Source of the DNA: Anaerolineaceae bacterium UBA5311
GTDB lineage: Bacteria; Chloroflexota; Anaerolineae; Anaerolineales; Anaerolineaceae
Assembly: GCA_002411175.1 (NCBI GenBank)
Contig: DHRN01000022.1
Location: 1 to 10,508, forward strand
Direction: 5' to 3'
DNA length: 10,508 nt
The notes under the pieces were generated by a model. That model saw only the letters and a list, made by a program, of their open reading frames with translations. It was not told the origin of the DNA and ran no database searches. The translations under genes and the position numbers were made by a program. Each line of letters opens with the position of its first letter. The first letter of the stretch is position 1. This document shows, one piece after another, positions 1-7,223 of this stretch.

Positions 1-85
1 CTTTAATTGTGAGTCAATGCGTATATCAGGCAGGTTTACGTATTTATGGTAAGCTTAAGTGTTAGGCAGATTTGGATACAAAGAA

Positions 86-104
86 CAGCATTTTTTAAAT
101 GCTG
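86..104 (+). other. Small hairpin in the 5' leader of the BY-kinase gene
   Basis: Perfect inverted repeat CAGCATTT / AAATGCTG (8 bp, TTT loop) 21 nt before the chosen start codon at 126. No T-run follows it on the + strand, so it does not look like a terminator of an upstream gene. It could be a leader RNA structure or chance. The rest of 1-119 shows no ORF, and I find no convincing promoter there. Confidence 0.3.
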
Positions 105-125
105 CATTAAATCTGGGGAATGTTT

Positions 126-2027
126 ATGGATATTAAACAAGTCTTTTCGACGATCAAACATTGGCTTTGGCTCATTGTCCTGGGCGCTGTCATTGGTGGT
201 GGTCTCGGTTATTATCTGAGCAGCCGGCAAACACCTGTCTACCAGGCTCAGGCTCGCTTCGTGATCCTGCCTGCGGCACAGACCACTTATGACTATTACT
301 CTTACCTGAACACCCAGGATCTGATCAGCACCTACGCGCAGTTACTGACTTCTGAAGATCTTCTTTACCAGGCATCCAATGAATTAGGTTTTCCTGTCCT
401 GAAGGGGCAGGCTACCGCTTCGCAGGTTGGTGATACAAAGTTTGTAGTTCTGACTGTGAAAGATACCGATCCGTTCAAAGCAGCCGTAATCGCGAATGGT
501 TTGGTTGAAATCCTGATCGATCAAAACGAAAGGCTTCAAACTGTTCAGTTCGAAGCCGCTGAAAAAAACCTCCAGGCTCGCGTCGACCAGGCTGAAGATC
601 AAATTAGTGTGCTCGAAGAGCAGATCACCCAACTTTCATCTGAAGTGGTGGAAAAGCAAATCGCAAGCGTCCAACAGCAAATGTCTGATGTGCAGTCCCA
701 GATTAATAATCTGAACGCAGATATTGCCTCCATTGATCCCGAATCCGAGTCTCTTGCTGACCAGCAGCAACTTGCCGCCTATCAAACGAAACTCGCCGAA
801 ATCCAGCCAATCCTAAACCTTTACCAGGATATTTATACCCAGCTCGTGGTGCTCGGTCAGGCACCGAAAGCTTCTGAATCGACACCATCCGACCTGGACC
901 GATTGCGGACCACTCTCAACCTCTATCAACAAATTTATATCACCAGTATCAACAACCTGGAAACGCTCAAACTTACCAAAGCACAAAACACTCCTACGGT
1001 TATGCAGGTGGAAACTGCTGTGAAGCCGAATTCACCAATCTCTCCAAAGCCGATGCAATCAACAGTATTGGGCGCAGCAATTGGCTTAATTCTCATTGCG
1101 GGAATTGTTTTCCTGATCGAATTCCTGGACGATAGTCTGAAAACCCCGGATGAGATCAAAGATTTGTTAGGCGTGCCTGTCATCGGTTTTATCGGAGAAT
1201 TAAAGCAAAATCCACGAAAGAGAGACGAAGCGCTCGGCACGTATGTAGCCAGGAATCCCAGGTCGCCAGTAGCAGAGGCTTTCAGGTCTTTACGCACCAA
1301 CCTGGAATATTCTTCAGTTGATGAACCAATTAAAACTGTGATGTTCACCAGTTCCAGCGAGCAGGAAGGCAAATCGACCATCGCTTCAAACCTGGCAACC
1401 GTTCAGGCCCAAAGCGGAAAGAATGTCGTTATCGTCGATGCCGACATGAGGCAGCCGAAGATTCACATTCAATTCAGCAAACCCAACCGAATCGGATTGA
1501 GCGATGTGGTTACAGGAAAGCTGACGATCGACGATGTGGTCAAGCCATACGAGAAGGTGGACGGTCTTTCAATCATCACCTGCGGTACGATCCCTCCCAA
1601 TCCGGCGGAGCTGCTCGGGAGTGCGCGAATGACGAAGCTGATCCAGGAATTGGAAGCGAAGTTCGATTTTGTGGTCTTTGACGCCCCACCCATGATCGTT
1701 TCTGATCCACAGATCCTCTCCACCAAGGTGGACGGTGTTATTATCGTCGTCATCCCCGGTCAGACGAGAGCGCTGGCTGTTGTCCGACCGGTTGAAGAAC
1801 TGCGCCGGATTGGCTCGCGGGTCCTTGGTGTGGTCGCGAACAAAATTCCACGCAATCGCGAGTTTTACTATGGCGGTTACAACTACTACTCACCCTATAG
1901 CAACCATTATTCCTACCATTCAGAATCGATTGTTCCCGATGAAAACGAAGAAGAGGCGGCTGAAAAGAGAGTTGTTAAACTGGGCAGCTTTTTCGATAAG
2001 TATCAACGCCGAAACCCAAAGTCTTAA
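126..2027 (+). CDS. Wzz/BY-kinase fusion: polysaccharide chain-length regulator with tyrosine autokinase domain
   Basis: Membrane tyrosine autokinase of the Wzc/CapAB/EpsCD type, which controls polymerisation and export of exopolysaccharide or capsule. Numbering is from the upstream ATG at 120. An N-terminal Wzz domain begins with a membrane segment at about residues 15-33. A periplasmic coiled-coil stretch (about 140-290) and a Pro-rich second membrane segment (about 305-334) follow. The cytoplasmic kinase has Walker A SSSEQEGKST (411-420), Walker A' VIVDADMRQP (437-446) and Walker B FDFVVFDAPP (515-524). The tail carries eight tyrosines between 583 and 599, the expected autophosphorylation cluster, so kinase and activator domains are fused as in proteobacterial Wzc. 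I chose the ATG at 126 over 120 because GGGG at 115-118 is 7 nt from the former and only 1 nt from the latter. It is followed closely by a phosphatase gene, probably co-transcribed. Family assignment is very secure; the polysaccharide it serves is unknown because no glycosyltransferase is in view. Confidence 0.95.
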   Translation: MDIKQVFSTIKHWLWLIVLGAVIGGGLGYYLSSRQTPVYQAQARFVILPAAQTTYDYYSYLNTQDLISTYAQLLTSEDLLYQASNELGFPVLKGQATASQVGDTKFVVLTVKDTDPFKAAVIANGLVEILIDQNERLQTVQFEAAEKNLQARVDQAEDQISVLEEQITQLSSEVVEKQIASVQQQMSDVQSQINNLNADIASIDPESESLADQQQLAAYQTKLAEIQPILNLYQDIYTQLVVLGQAPKASESTPSDLDRLRTTLNLYQQIYITSINNLETLKLTKAQNTPTVMQVETAVKPNSPISPKPMQSTVLGAAIGLILIAGIVFLIEFLDDSLKTPDEIKDLLGVPVIGFIGELKQNPRKRDEALGTYVARNPRSPVAEAFRSLRTNLEYSSVDEPIKTVMFTSSSEQEGKSTIASNLATVQAQSGKNVVIVDADMRQPKIHIQFSKPNRIGLSDVVTGKLTIDDVVKPYEKVDGLSIITCGTIPPNPAELLGSARMTKLIQELEAKFDFVVFDAPPMIVSDPQILSTKVDGVIIVVIPGQTRALAVVRPVEELRRIGSRVLGVVANKIPRNREFYYGGYNYYSPYSNHYSYHSESIVPDENEEEAAEKRVVKLGSFFDKYQRRNPKS

Positions 2028-2059
2028 CTGACCAGTTAATTTCTGGGGATGAGGATAAC

Positions 2060-2530
2060 TTGCCAAGAATTGTCTTTATCTGCACAAAAAATCAATTTCG
2101 CTCACCATTAGCAGAGGTGATGTTCAGGAATCTTTTGACTACGCGCAATATTCCAGGAGAATGGATCGTCGAAAGCGCCGGGTCGTGGGTGGACAAATTG
2201 TCTCCGGCAACCCACGAAGCAATCATCGAAGCCAAAAAACGTGGGCTTGACCTCAGCTCGCATCAATCAAAAGGGATCGAGGGAATCCACCGGGAAAAGA
2301 TCGATTTATTCCTGGTGATGGAACAGGGGCAAGTTGAATCGATTTTGCTCGATTTCCCAAAACTTCGCAGCAGAACCTTTTTGCTCAGCGAGCTCGCAGG
2401 CATATCCTACAGTATCCCCGATCCCTACGTCACCGGGGAGCCTTGCGCCGAAATCGCCGCAGAAATTGAGGGCATAATCCAGAATAATCTGGATAAAATC
2501 GTCGCCCTGGCATACAAATTCGGTCAATGA
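2060..2530 (+). CDS. Low-molecular-weight protein tyrosine phosphatase
   Basis: Cytoplasmic phosphatase that removes phosphate from phosphotyrosine through a cysteinyl-phosphate intermediate. The P-loop is at the extreme N-terminus as the family requires: C8-T-K-N-Q-F-R14-S, the CX5R(S) signature. The general-acid loop is D121-P122 within SIPDPYVTGEP. The length, 156 residues, is normal for the family. The start is TTG, supported by GAGG at 2051-2054 with a 5-nt spacer; the nearby ATG at 2049 is out of frame. It begins 32 nt after the BY-kinase stop, so the two are probably one transcript. The natural substrate would be the kinase's C-terminal tyrosine cluster, as with Wzb acting on Wzc. It converges on the protease gene with only 11 nt between the two stop codons. 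Confidence 0.92.
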   Translation: MPRIVFICTKNQFRSPLAEVMFRNLLTTRNIPGEWIVESAGSWVDKLSPATHEAIIEAKKRGLDLSSHQSKGIEGIHREKIDLFLVMEQGQVESILLDFPKLRSRTFLLSELAGISYSIPDPYVTGEPCAEIAAEIEGIIQNNLDKIVALAYKFGQ

Positions 2531-2541
2531 CGATTATTCAT

Positions 2542-5500
2542 CTATCGCCATATCAGCGGCAGAAATAGCTGCTGACCGATCATGATTTTCACTATGGCAA
2601 TATTGCTGTCATATTCGCCGTCATTCGCCTTGAAAGTAAAAATATCATCACCCGTATAGTCGTGGTTCGGTGTATAGATCAGGTAAGGCGCCTCACCACT
2701 CAACATCCCCTGAGTTGGTTGGGTCAGCACTTCAAAAGTCAAGCCATTACGCAACGAGGAACCGCCATCGCCATCATCTGTCGCTGTCAGCTCAATATCC
2801 ACCGGCGTGTTTATTCCTGTAACCACAAACTTGTCATGAGCGAAAGGCGGATCATTAACAGGATTAATTCTGATTTGCACGCTAACCGTATTCGAGTAAT
2901 TATTGCCATCAAAAATCCTGTAACTAAAGGAATCAACACCATGATAATCAGGGGCTGGCGTGTACACGAAAGATCCATCCTCAGAAAGCGCCAGGCTGCC
3001 TTCATAAACATCATCAACCAAAATTGCGGTTAATGGCTTGTTGCCCGGGTTGATGTCGTTGCTCAAAACCCCTTGCCCAACCGGCACATTCAGGACGTTA
3101 TCCTCATTGACAACATACTGATCCCTGACTGCTGTCAGGCTCAGCTGCATCCGCATGGCAGGGTCCCCGAAAAGCAGGTAGTTATCGAGCAAATCAAGGT
3201 CTTTTCCAGTTGCCCAGAGGTTGAGCAGCCCGGAATTAACCGCCTGACCGACCAGGTATGCGCCGTCCTGGTAGATTGCCTTGAAAAATCCGCGGTCAAG
3301 GAAGTCGTGCCCGACAACCTTCCCCCAACCCGTTGGCGACCAGCTGGCAACAGCTCCTCTGCCTTCAGTCCTGGTAATCACCTCGCCCACCGCCTCATAG
3401 ACACCACCCTGGTAATTTGCCGCATATGGGCGTGGTGAGGTATAGGTACCTTCCAAACAGGTCATGGTGACAACAATGGGCAGCTTGTCCTGGGGGTCAA
3501 GCGTGAGAATGTTTCTTATCTCAAATAAGTTGTCGTTACCCCACAAGTTATAACCGGCATGACCGATATAGTTCACCAAAAACTTTCCGCTGTTGAACCC
3601 TGCGATAATCGCGGCGCGGGCTTCCTCAAGGTCCATATGCGTCCATTTGAAATACACCTTTTCTACGCCATAGGGTTCTGATGGCAAATAGTCTCTTAAT
3701 AAGCTGTCAGAGATGTTCGGATAATGCGCCCCCACCTCTGGTCTGTCGGTGATGGCGAGCACCTGCTGTTTCCAATCGCCGGCAGGGGGGTCGTTTTCAT
3801 AAGCGATGATTTTGCTGATGAACGCCTCAGCTTCCGCCGTTGTGTTTACCGAGAGACGACCAAGCATCAAATCCGGCATACTATCGTTCCCAACGATGGC
3901 GACATAACGGTTGTCCGATGCTGTTTCTCCCATCTTAATGTCAGAAAAGGCGAGGAAAGGCGGGATAAAGCTGGTTCTGCCATATCCTTCATTGTTCTTT
4001 GGGTCAAAGTGCCCGTCGCTGATCATGAGCACATACGACGGTGCCGGGGCAGCCCAGTTTGAATACGCATAGGCGATAAAACCACGAATCGCATGGATAT
4101 CGACAATCCCATAACCAAACTGATCATAAATATCCTGAACATCAATCAGTTCCGTGCGCAGCCCCTGGGCTGTTTTCTGGGTTTGTAAATCCTCAGCAGT
4201 TTCCAGAAAAGCGGCATGCGCGATCATCAGGTAGTCCGCGCCGTTGCTTGCTGCCCCTAAATTTGATGGGGTATCCCGTTCAAAGTCAAACACTGAAAGA
4301 TATACATTCGACTCAAGCGCGGCAAAGCCTCTGGGGGCTGTGATCGTGTTTTCAAATACTGCTGAGAAACTGCTCCCTTCCGGGTTCACCTGTACATGAT
4401 CAATCTTTTTTACGAGCAGCGGATCGGTGACATCAAAGATGTTCACCTGGTTGGTGTTGAATCCGCTAATGGTGAATTTCCTGGCACCAGTGGTGTCAAA
4501 CGAAAAGTCCAGCCTTCCCGATTCAGACGCGAAATTGCGCTCATATTCTATTTCAAACCAGTCAATAAAAAACATATCAAATGTATGCGCGGTCGTTAAG
4601 GCACGGATGGTAATTGTGTTCGCGCCATTGAGGAGCAGCGCGGCAGGAACTGTCATCTCCGTCTGCATGGTCGCAAATCCATCCCAGCTTACATCTCCAA
4701 CCTGGGTTCCATTGATGAAAATTCCGGCACGGTGGTCGGGATTCACCTCAATCTCCTGGATGTAACCAGCCAGATTGACTCTTAGGGTCAAATCTCCATG
4801 GTGGCGATGGTCGAGCAAGAATTGATAATTCCACTCCTTGTTTCGCTGAACATCTATCCAAAAATAACGTTCAAAATCGTCGCCTCCTTCCACCAGGCTG
4901 CGATTCCAGTTATCCTGCTCATAATGTTCAACGGTCAGGTGCGATTCGGGCACAGATGCCGTGCCAGGGGTTCCATCAATCGTTTGCATGCGTAAACCCG
5001 CGTTGCCGCCGTAAGTCAGCCAATAAATATTATCAGCAGTGTACTTACTCTCAATCGCCTCACCATAAAAGGTTATGCCTTCACCAGGCACAACCGATAT
5101 CGCCATCTCTTCGCCAAGGTGGAACATTTTTATTGTCGCCAGGTCGATTGTCTCTACTGGAATTCCCGCCGCCTGCAGCTCCGAGAAGGTCAGTTTGTGC
5201 ATGCCGGTCTCCCGCACCTTGATGCGCCACCCCGGGTCAGGGGGAGACCAAAGGGTTTGGCTGATCACTGGCTGACTGGTAGGGTCCTGCCGCCAGGTTT
5301 TTGCTTGTTCGTAGTTCAAAAGGTTATTTTCAAACAAGTCCTCATAGACCGCTGCTTCAAGGTACTCCCCAGCCTGGCTCTCTGCAATTGAACCAACAAA
5401 TTCGACCCCGACGGTCAGGCTTTCAACCAGGCTCAATTCATTTTTCGCCACATTGTACCGCACCGGGTGGAGCGAAATGCTGACCAGCCGCTGCGAGCGC

Positions 5501-6027
5501 AGAATCGCATCATTGCTGATTTCACCCAGAGTTGCAGGATACACCTCCGCGCTCTTGTAAAAACGGGGGTCCGTCACTGTCAGATATTGAGTCGCCACAT
5601 CGCTCCACTCACCAGCCGCAAGCTGGCTGAGGCTTGGCTCAATTTTTTCGGTAATCACAGGCACGACCGGCGCGTCAATTTTTATTGTTCGCTCTCTGCC
5701 AGGTGTTATCGTCAACTTAACTTCACTGTCAAAGGGCACACCCAGCACTTCGGTAAACACAGGCAGCTGCGGGGCGCCCTCCACGCTCGTGTTCGCGAAA
5801 CCGGCAAGCTCCACAGTTGTGAATTCTTTTCCATCCGCCTGAATTTCTTCCAAAACAAGCTCATCAACCGGAAAAGAAACAGCGAAGGTAATCGAAGCCG
5901 GTGTGGTGGCAATTATCTGCGACCGTGCCTGGTCCAACCCTTCTTCTGCCCGGATCGGGACAGATTGGGTGAGCAACAAGACCAGCATCAAAACAGATGC
6001 AAAGATAGTTTTCATTCGGTTATTCAT
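2542..6027 (-). CDS. Secreted gingipain-family (peptidase C25) cysteine protease with two Ig/VCBS-like repeats
   Basis: Large exported cysteine protease, numbered here from the ATG at 6027 (1161 residues). That start has GGAGG at 6032-6036; the longer open frame to 6072 has no better signal and would bury the signal peptide. A signal peptide spans about 1-27 (KTIFASVLMLVLLLTQ core, RA|EE cleavage). A propeptide/Ig-like region runs to about 595 and a C25 domain from about 598 to 962. The catalytic dyad is visible: H823 in NYIGHAGYNLW and C857 in TMTCLEG, matching the gingipain R 'NYTGHG...AC' pattern. LFGDP (952-956) closes the domain as in gingipains. Two Ig/VCBS-like repeats follow (about 969-1055 and 1059-1148, the first with GVLSNDINPGNKPLTA), then a short tail, LFLPLIWR. 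It lies 56 nt downstream of the kinase-like gene on the same strand, so co-transcription is likely. Substrate and any role in peptide maturation are unproven. Confidence 0.88.
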   Translation of the reverse strand: MNNRMKTIFASVLMLVLLLTQSVPIRAEEGLDQARSQIIATTPASITFAVSFPVDELVLEEIQADGKEFTTVELAGFANTSVEGAPQLPVFTEVLGVPFDSEVKLTITPGRERTIKIDAPVVPVITEKIEPSLSQLAAGEWSDVATQYLTVTDPRFYKSAEVYPATLGEISNDAILRSQRLVSISLHPVRYNVAKNELSLVESLTVGVEFVGSIAESQAGEYLEAAVYEDLFENNLLNYEQAKTWRQDPTSQPVISQTLWSPPDPGWRIKVRETGMHKLTFSELQAAGIPVETIDLATIKMFHLGEEMAISVVPGEGITFYGEAIESKYTADNIYWLTYGGNAGLRMQTIDGTPGTASVPESHLTVEHYEQDNWNRSLVEGGDDFERYFWIDVQRNKEWNYQFLLDHRHHGDLTLRVNLAGYIQEIEVNPDHRAGIFINGTQVGDVSWDGFATMQTEMTVPAALLLNGANTITIRALTTAHTFDMFFIDWFEIEYERNFASESGRLDFSFDTTGARKFTISGFNTNQVNIFDVTDPLLVKKIDHVQVNPEGSSFSAVFENTITAPRGFAALESNVYLSVFDFERDTPSNLGAASNGADYLMIAHAAFLETAEDLQTQKTAQGLRTELIDVQDIYDQFGYGIVDIHAIRGFIAYAYSNWAAPAPSYVLMISDGHFDPKNNEGYGRTSFIPPFLAFSDIKMGETASDNRYVAIVGNDSMPDLMLGRLSVNTTAEAEAFISKIIAYENDPPAGDWKQQVLAITDRPEVGAHYPNISDSLLRDYLPSEPYGVEKVYFKWTHMDLEEARAAIIAGFNSGKFLVNYIGHAGYNLWGNDNLFEIRNILTLDPQDKLPIVVTMTCLEGTYTSPRPYAANYQGGVYEAVGEVITRTEGRGAVASWSPTGWGKVVGHDFLDRGFFKAIYQDGAYLVGQAVNSGLLNLWATGKDLDLLDNYLLFGDPAMRMQLSLTAVRDQYVVNEDNVLNVPVGQGVLSNDINPGNKPLTAILVDDVYEGSLALSEDGSFVYTPAPDYHGVDSFSYRIFDGNNYSNTVSVQIRINPVNDPPFAHDKFVVTGINTPVDIELTATDDGDGGSSLRNGLTFEVLTQPTQGMLSGEAPYLIYTPNHDYTGDDIFTFKANDGEYDSNIAIVKIMIGQQLFLPLIWR

Positions 6028-6083
6028 TTTTCCTCCGGTGTGATTCAAGCGCGCTGAAGTCCAGCTAAACAAAATTCCTGCAA

Positions 6084-6965
6084 TCAGGCATTCAATATTT
6101 CGGATAACACGTCAGTTCCACGCTCATAAGCCAGTTCGAAAAAACCTGCCTTGCCTGACAATTCTCCCAGCCGAGCGATGATTCCACCAATTACCTCTGG
6201 TCTGTAAATTGGATAAAAGGCGGTTTGCAAAATCCTGACCACGGCTTCATCGCCAGAAAGGCTTGTGAGCGGCAGGGCTGCCTGCCGGTTCAGGAAGAAT
6301 ACTTTTTTCAAAGGCACACCCATTGGTGAACACATTTTGGCTGTTTCATGCCAGGGGGTGCCAAAAACCATAAACTTCTGGTCAATTTTTCGCAAAACGA
6401 TCTGGTCTTCCCCCAGCACAGTCAGGTCTTCATGCTTCGCCAGGTCTCGCACCAGCGTCGACTTGCCCACACCAGAGTCTCCAAGAAAACAATAGCCCTC
6501 ACCCTGCAAGGCAAACCCTGAGGCATGCAAAATCAGGTCACTATATTTCGCCAGCCAATTCGAGTAGATGACAATATCAAGATATTGCAAGGGAAATTCG
6601 AAACTTCCCTGGTGGGCATTAAAATCCCCGACGATCTTCCCTCGTTCAAATTCAGGTTCAATGAATACCCAGCGCTGGGGTTCCTGTTTTGGCTGGGTAA
6701 AAACAAAATTTTCGCGCTTATCCCGCCACAATTCCCAGATCTCATTCTGACATTGCAGCCTGGTCAATTCTGACTGGGGCGATATCGGCGTATCCTCAAG
6801 CTCCAGGTACAATCGATCTGGGGATGAGTTTGAATGATCAAAGCTTTCGTGATCTTCAAGGAACTTCAGATGGCAGGGAGAATAATCAAAAGAATATTCT
6901 TCCCTTCCGGCAGATATTTCAAGAGAGAGACCAGCAACCGATAGTATCAAAATCTTTTTGTCCAT
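6084..6965 (-). CDS. HPr kinase-like P-loop protein of RiPP-cluster type
   Basis: A 293-residue protein with a divergent N-terminal half and a C-terminal HPr-kinase/PEPCK-type nucleotide-binding domain. The domain opens with LHASG (146-150), then Walker A GDSGVGKST (162-170), an acidic GEDQIVL motif (185-191) and GTPWHET (202-208), the set seen in HprK homologues of lasso-peptide and other RRE-containing clusters. The canonical HPr kinase role is unlikely: no PTS genes are nearby and the N-terminal half does not resemble HprK. In one characterised lasso system (paeninodin) such a kinase phosphorylates the precursor peptide, so here I infer phosphorylation of the small peptide encoded just upstream, or of another partner. 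Its ATG is preceded by a weak AAAGG with only a 3-nt spacer, abutting the T-run of an intrinsic terminator. Its expression is therefore probably low and depends on readthrough. Confidence 0.75.
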   Translation of the reverse strand: MDKKILILSVAGLSLEISAGREEYSFDYSPCHLKFLEDHESFDHSNSSPDRLYLELEDTPISPQSELTRLQCQNEIWELWRDKRENFVFTQPKQEPQRWVFIEPEFERGKIVGDFNAHQGSFEFPLQYLDIVIYSNWLAKYSDLILHASGFALQGEGYCFLGDSGVGKSTLVRDLAKHEDLTVLGEDQIVLRKIDQKFMVFGTPWHETAKMCSPMGVPLKKVFFLNRQAALPLTSLSGDEAVVRILQTAFYPIYRPEVIGGIIARLGELSGKAGFFELAYERGTDVLSEILNA

Positions 6966-6973
6966 AAACCTTT

Positions 6974-7022
6974 AAAAAAAACGATGAGTTAATCACTTAA
7001 CCTATAAGTAATTAACTCATCG
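6974..7022 (-). terminator. Strong intrinsic terminator between the peptide gene and the kinase-like gene
   Basis: On the - strand a 12-bp perfect stem (CGATGAGTTAAT with ATTAACTCATCG, at 7022-7011 and 6993-6982), one T/G mismatch and five more pairs (ACTTA/TAAGT) enclose a 5-nt loop. Eight consecutive T residues (6981-6974) follow. It starts 29 nt after the stop of the small peptide gene and its T-run ends only 8 nt before the kinase ATG. The placement would set a high peptide-to-kinase ratio, with kinase and protease made by readthrough or antitermination. I see no clear promoter between it and the kinase gene. Confidence 0.85.
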
Positions 7023-7033
7023 CAATTTATCAT

Positions 7034-7045
7034 TAACGATCGTTA
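7034..7045. repeat. 12-bp perfect palindrome TAACGATCGTTA
   Basis: Perfect palindrome in the 29-nt gap between the peptide stop and the terminator. It could be an operator half-site pair or part of an alternative RNA fold, or chance. The only support is its symmetry and position. Confidence 0.3.
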
Positions 7046-7051
7046 CATCGC

Positions 7052-7219
7052 TTATGGCTGTGTCGGGGGATTCGCGCAGCCTCCCTGGGTCTGTTGGCAG
7101 AAAGTCAGGCCGTCATTGGGGAACATGTTAGGGCTGCTGTGACAGAAACCCAAGATTGTGTTTTTTGAGACAAATTTTACCTTGTTGACGGTTGGTTTTG
7201 TGTACTGCTTTTTCTCCAT
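7052..7219 (-). CDS. Candidate radical-SAM RiPP precursor peptide, 55 residues, three cysteines
   Basis: Short gene with a clear start: AGGAG at 7227-7231, a 7-nt spacer, then ATG. It begins 4 nt after the radical SAM stop, and its ribosome site lies inside that gene's last codons (KEE). The N-terminus MEKKQYTKPTVNKVKF carries a Y6-x-x-P9 motif like leaders bound by PqqD-type RRE proteins in lasso and related systems. All six lysines (K3, K4, K8, K13, K15, K19) lie in the first 19 residues. The rest (20-55) has no Lys or Arg, a single acidic residue (D36), and cysteines C26, C41 and C48 spaced C-x14-C-x6-C. It also holds PN/NP turns and the C-terminal end ANPPTQP. This leader/core asymmetry and the operon position make it the obvious substrate of the neighbouring RRE and radical SAM enzyme. 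The cysteines are the likeliest acceptors for thioether links (sactipeptide or ranthipeptide chemistry). I do not recognise a named family. Confidence 0.82.
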   Translation of the reverse strand: MEKKQYTKPTVNKVKFVSKNTILGFCHSSPNMFPNDGLTFCQQTQGGCANPPTQP

Positions 7220-7223
7220 AATA

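Noticed and set aside
7..70. Promoter-like hexamers (TTGTGA, TATATC, GATACA) upstream of the BY-kinase gene
   Set aside because: Spacings are wrong (for example 9 nt between the first two) and matches are weak.
935..1381. 148-codon - strand open frame inside the BY-kinase gene
   Set aside because: Opposite strand of the kinase's second membrane segment and Walker A region; no independent coding evidence.
2520..2579. TCGGTCA/TGACCGA inverted repeat plus a small CAGC/GCTG stem at the convergent gene ends, considered as a bidirectional terminator
   Set aside because: The outer arms are 46 nt apart, the inner stem needs a G-U pair, and no T-run follows on either strand; not strong enough to call.
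5467..6057. 196-codon + strand open frame opposite the protease N-terminus
   Set aside because: Low-complexity Arg/His-rich translation typical of an antisense shadow; the - strand frame has signal peptide and family features.
6084..6965. Canonical HPr kinase/phosphorylase of carbon catabolite control
   Set aside because: No HPr or PTS gene nearby, N-terminal half unlike HprK, and the operon context with RRE and radical SAM points to a RiPP-type kinase homologue.
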